DNA from: Micromonospora andamanensis
Lineage (GTDB): Bacteria > Actinomycetota > Actinomycetes > Mycobacteriales > Micromonosporaceae
NCBI RefSeq assembly: GCF_016863495.1
Contig: NZ_BOOZ01000013.1
Span: 1 to 64,000, forward strand
Length of the DNA: 64,000 nt
Direction: 5' to 3'
A program made the position numbers and the translations under genes. The notes under the pieces were generated by a model that saw only the letters and a program-made list of their open reading frames with translations, had not been told where the DNA came from and did no database searches. Position 1 is the first letter of the stretch, and each line of letters opens with the position of its first letter. Of the stretch, positions 61,442 through 64,000 are shown piece after piece.

Positions 61442-61801
61442 GTGACGTTCACCGTCACGCACGTCGACGACGACGACGGCGGGCCGACCCGCCTCCGCCT
61501 GGCCGGCGAGCTCGACATGATCAGCGCCCCTCGGCTGAACGCGGTCATCGACCGTCTGGCCTCGGCCGGCCAGCGGCGGTTGTTGATCGACCTGACCGAG
61601 TTGACCTTTTGTGACTCGACGGGCATCGCGGTCTTCGTCCGCGGCGACAACCGGGCGGCGGCCGAGGGTGGCTGGCTCCGGATCACCGGCGCGGTGGGCC
61701 GGGTGGCGCGGGTGCTCGCGGTGACCGGCCTGGCGGGGGTGCTGGGGTACGGCTGCGACACCGCGGACCCGGCGGTCGCCGACCGTCCGGGGATGGGCTA
61801 G
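61442..61801 (+). CDS. STAS-domain anti-anti-sigma factor (3)
   Basis: 119 residues from GTG 61442, GGGAGGGG 6 bases upstream. RLAGELDMISAPRLNAVIDRL and the phospho-site LTFCDSTGIAVFVRG define a single STAS domain. It lies directly after the B12-sensor gene but has its own TATACT promoter and a leader hairpin, so it can be expressed separately from the phosphatase operon. It is a likely target of that phosphatase. Confidence 0.92.
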   Translation: MTFTVTHVDDDDGGPTRLRLAGELDMISAPRLNAVIDRLASAGQRRLLIDLTELTFCDSTGIAVFVRGDNRAAAEGGWLRITGAVGRVARVLAVTGLAGVLGYGCDTADPAVADRPGMG

Positions 61802-61858
61802 ATTTCCGCCAGCGCGGGGCCGGCAGGTCTCGTCGTGACCGACCTGAGGCAGGTAGAG

Positions 61859-62305
61859 ATGAGCGCAGGCACCCTCGCTCCGGTTCGTATTCTCGTGGTG
61901 GACGACGACCCGGGCGACGTGCTCATGATCGAGGAGGCCCTGGCCACCTCGGACGTCGAGAAGGTGATCGACGTGGTCGGTGACGGTGAGGAGGCGATGG
62001 AGTTTCTCCGCCGCGAGGGCCGGCACAGCGACGCGCAGCGTCCGGACGTGATCCTGCTCGACCTCAACATGCCCCGGATGGACGGGCGTCAGGTGCTCGG
62101 CGAGGTGAAGAGCGACGAGGATCTACGGACCATCCCGATCGTCGTGCTGACCACCTCGAACGCGGACACCGACATCATCAGCAGCTACACGCTCCAGGCC
62201 AACGCGTACGTCACCAAGCCGATCGACCTGGACGACTTCAACGACGTCGTGCACCGCATCGACGAGTTCTTCGGTCGCGTGGTCGTCCTGCCCAAGCGGG
62301 CCTGA
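61859..62305 (+). CDS. Rcp1-like single-domain response regulator
   Basis: 148 residues from ATG 61859 (GTG 61835 would add 8). Receiver domain only: ILVVDDDPGDVLMIEEAL, phospho-acceptor Asp in VILLDLNMPRMDGRQVL, VVLTTSNADTDI and VTKPIDLDDF. The inserted segment EEAMEFLRREGRHSDAQRPDV is typical of Rcp1, the partner of cyanobacterial phytochrome Cph1. No output domain, so it works by protein contact. The kinase is not in the window. TAGATT (61799-61804) may be its -10. Confidence 0.92.
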   Translation: MSAGTLAPVRILVVDDDPGDVLMIEEALATSDVEKVIDVVGDGEEAMEFLRREGRHSDAQRPDVILLDLNMPRMDGRQVLGEVKSDEDLRTIPIVVLTTSNADTDIISSYTLQANAYVTKPIDLDDFNDVVHRIDEFFGRVVVLPKRA

Positions 62306-62348
62306 CCCGCCGTACCCGACGGGCCCGACCCGGCGGCCCGCGTCCGGC

Positions 62349-63218
62349 TCAGGTAAGTGCCGCCACGATGGTGGTGGCCCGCTCCTCGTGCTGGGCGTAG
62401 GCGTAGGGGAAGGCGGAGATCTGCACGGCCTGGGCGGCCAGGGTGAGGCTCATCTGCTGCCATCCGGGTACCTCCAGCAGCGCCTCGTAGAACGCGCGGG
62501 CCGCGTACGCCGGCCGCATCAGGTCCCGTACGCTGCCCCAACCGCTGCTGGGTCGCTGCTGGAACAGCCCCACCGAGTCGTGGTCCCAGCCGATGGCCTG
62601 GTGCGGGTAGTTCTGCGACTCGGGCAGCACGCCGCTGGCGTAGTTGAGCAGGGTGCTCTCCTGCATCGCGGTGGCGACCGCGATCACCAGCCCCTGGCGG
62701 GGGATCTTCATGTCGACGCCGACGTCCACGATCGCCTTGGCGTTGTCCATCTGTGCCTGGGTGAGCCCGGCGACCGGCCGGGGACGCGGTGGCTTGGTGG
62801 GGGCCTTCTTCTTCGTCGCCTTCGGCTTGGGGGTGGCCGACGGCTTGGCGGTCGGCGAGGTGGTCGGCGTGGGGCTGGCGCTGGACGGGGCGGGGGTGGG
62901 ACTGCGGTCGAGGGAGCGGGAGGCCGCCTCCTCCTGGGCGGCGAGCGCGCGCTCGGTGAGCGCCTCGGTCGCCGGGGGCGGCGACCCCCCGTCGTCATGC
63001 CTGGCTGCCACCACTGCTGTCGCGCCGAGACAGCAGGTCACACCGGTGGCCAGGGCCACCCGGACGGGGGTGGAGGCGAGCACCGCGCGAACGCCGCGGC
63101 GGGGCGACGGCACGGCGCGATGTCGGCCCATCACCCGTTCGGATGATGCCTCGCCGGCCGAAAGGCTCGCCGGTCGCCCGGGGGTCAGCTTCTGGTCGAT
63201 GTCGTCGTCGGGATGCAC
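62349..63218 (-). CDS. Lysozyme-like muramidase/transglycosylase with Pro-rich stalk
   Basis: 289 residues from GTG 63218. A basic N-terminus, one hydrophobic segment (VRVALATGVTCCLGATAVVAA), a ~75-residue Pro/Ser/Thr/Lys-rich stalk, then a lysozyme-like domain (~160-289): AKAIVDVGVDMKIPRQGLVIAVATAMQEST, whose Glu is the likely catalytic acid, followed by DSVGLFQQRPSSGWG and YAARAFYEALLEVPGW. These glycan-cleaving folds remodel peptidoglycan in actinobacteria. TAGCCT lies 6 bases before the GTG (leaderless). Confidence 0.82.
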   Translation of the reverse strand: MHPDDDIDQKLTPGRPASLSAGEASSERVMGRHRAVPSPRRGVRAVLASTPVRVALATGVTCCLGATAVVAARHDDGGSPPPATEALTERALAAQEEAASRSLDRSPTPAPSSASPTPTTSPTAKPSATPKPKATKKKAPTKPPRPRPVAGLTQAQMDNAKAIVDVGVDMKIPRQGLVIAVATAMQESTLLNYASGVLPESQNYPHQAIGWDHDSVGLFQQRPSSGWGSVRDLMRPAYAARAFYEALLEVPGWQQMSLTLAAQAVQISAFPYAYAQHEERATTIVAALT

Positions 63219-63224
63219 CCGCCG

Positions 63225-63230
63225 AGGCTA
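63225..63230 (-). promoter_or_regulatory. -10 element of a leaderless promoter
   Basis: TAGCCT on the minus strand, 6 bases before GTG 63218. Confidence 0.6.
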
Positions 63231-63537
63231 GAAACTTAACGGCGGTCTGCCATCGGCCCGGTTGGTGGCATGCGTCACAATTCGCGGCTATCCGCCAGGA
63301 GATTCTCCACGCTGACTGACAAAGCGAACTAAGCTCCCCTGTCCGCCGGTGGGTAAATGTCGTAAATGCGGGGACAAAGCAGGGCGAAAACCGAATCTTG
63401 TCGGCGTCTATCGACCCGGTCGGCGGCCTCCCCCGAACGGACGAGGGCATTGTCGACCCGACCGCGCCCACGGGTCGGGCGGTCGGGCCAGCCGGTGCCC
63501 CGTTGCCGGGAGAGCCCGGGATCAGCTCACCAGCGGG
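63231..63537. other. Spacer without a supported gene
   Basis: About 300 bases upstream of the lysozyme-like gene and downstream of the OsmC-like gene, AT-richer from 63230 to 63410. I see no riboswitch signature or gene in it. Confidence 0.5.
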
Positions 63538-63960
63538 TCAGTGCCGGCCATTCTCCGCCGGACTCACGGTGAGCCGGTGCCGGCCGCCGTCCTCGCTGGA
63601 GAACGGCCACAGCCGGTCGGCGTGCTCGACCAGTTCGGCGAGCTGCTGTCGACTGAGCCCGACCGAGGAGATCGAGGCGTGCACGTCGGCCCGGTACCGG
63701 CCGTCGTCGTCGCGGCCGAGTTTCGCCTCCGCGCGTACCTGCACGGTGTGCGCCTCGTCGGTGATCCCGCCGGCCGCCTCCACCGCCGCGTGGTGCAGGC
63801 AGGACGCGAACGCGGCGGCCAGCAGCTGCGACGGGGTCAGCCCGGTGCAGTGCGGTGCCAGCGGCGAGGCGAGGGCGGTCGAGAGCGCCTCGTCGTCGGT
63901 GTGGATGTGACCGCCCTCGGCGGTCGCGGCGGCAACCTCGTTCAGCCAGGAACTCGGCAT
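63538..63960 (-). CDS. OsmC/Ohr-like protein lacking the second catalytic cysteine
   Basis: 140 residues, full length for the family, from ATG 63960 with GGGAGGAA 5 bases upstream. The peroxidatic Cys lies in GLTPSQLLAAAFASCLHHAA as in Ohr/OsmC. In the second half, where Ohr has the resolving Cys of CPYS, this protein has RLWPFSSED, so that Cys is Trp. The other features, including VQVRAEAKLGRDDDGRY, are kept. Ohr reduces organic hydroperoxides with dihydrolipoate; a one-Cys form may act by another mechanism or be regulatory. The upstream region lies mostly outside the window. Confidence 0.85.
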   Translation of the reverse strand: MPSSWLNEVAAATAEGGHIHTDDEALSTALASPLAPHCTGLTPSQLLAAAFASCLHHAAVEAAGGITDEAHTVQVRAEAKLGRDDDGRYRADVHASISSVGLSRQQLAELVEHADRLWPFSSEDGGRHRLTVSPAENGRH

Positions 63961-64000
63961 CGCGTTCCTCCCGTCACTCCCCGCCCGGCTACCCGGGGCG

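Noticed and set aside
63219-63420. c-di-AMP (ydaO) riboswitch before the lysozyme-like gene
   Set aside because: This riboswitch class often precedes wall-hydrolase genes, but none of its conserved blocks is present and the gene has a leaderless -10 adjacent to its GTG.

Overview
The window is high-GC actinobacterial chromosome, most likely Micromonospora or a close relative in the Micromonosporaceae. The basis is roughly 70% or more GC, many GTG starts sitting 6-7 bases behind a TANNNT hexamer (leaderless promoters), Lsr2, a HAIR/HspR site before lon, a four-gene ergothioneine operon, and a palindromic 'cgatcttgcac' repeat that I recall (not checked) from Micromonospora genomes. I see no rRNA, tRNA, CRISPR array, prophage or transposase; this is largely housekeeping and environmental-response chromosome.

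Layout. 1-9.8 kb: a DoxX-like membrane protein, a cobalamin-binding-like protein, a DUF2726-like protein, a secreted Asn/Gly-rich protein, lsr2, lon, a DEAD-box helicase. 9.9-18.5 kb: a DesK/NarL-type two-component pair, a TetR regulator facing an alpha/beta hydrolase that carries a 34-base palindromic operator, a peptidase-like gene coupled to an asparagine-synthase-type amidotransferase, a MerR regulator and an ArsB-like permease. 18.6-30.9 kb: a secreted LVIVD-repeat protein, a DUF305 protein, a two-component system followed by a MacB/FtsX-type ABC exporter, a nucleotide-sugar dehydrogenase, a Ser/Thr kinase and an ECF-like sigma factor with a membrane partner. 31.2-35.6 kb: egtABCD. 35.7-38.5 kb: a GDT1-family Mn/Ca exporter behind a yybP-ykoY manganese riboswitch, two small membrane proteins, NhaA. 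38.9-44.8 kb: a surface-polysaccharide block (Wzz/BY-kinase, low-molecular-weight phosphatase, glycosyltransferase, DUF4012 protein, LPXTG protein). 44.9-57.4 kb: gdhA, pirin, an endonuclease-III-like protein, a candidate structured RNA, DUF2795 and DUF2267 proteins, an alpha-methylacyl-CoA racemase, a second yybP-ykoY riboswitch with TerC, a molybdopterin oxidoreductase operon, NDH-2 and a DUF2267/DCoH-like fusion. 57.5-62.3 kb: a signalling island. 62.3-64 kb: a lysozyme-like protein and an OsmC/Ohr-like protein.

The most interesting unit is 57.5-62.3 kb: three STAS anti-anti-sigma proteins, a SpoIIE/PP2C phosphatase translationally coupled to a CarH-type cobalamin-binding protein that has the photoreceptor-like W-x9-EH motif but no DNA-binding domain, and an Rcp1-like CheY response regulator. 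I infer a partner-switching pathway with a B12-based, possibly light-sensing, input; no RsbW-type kinase or sigma factor is encoded within it. Also notable: the two manganese riboswitches each control a different manganese-exporter family, and in each the 3' strand of P1 can be drawn into an alternative hairpin, so both look like ON switches.
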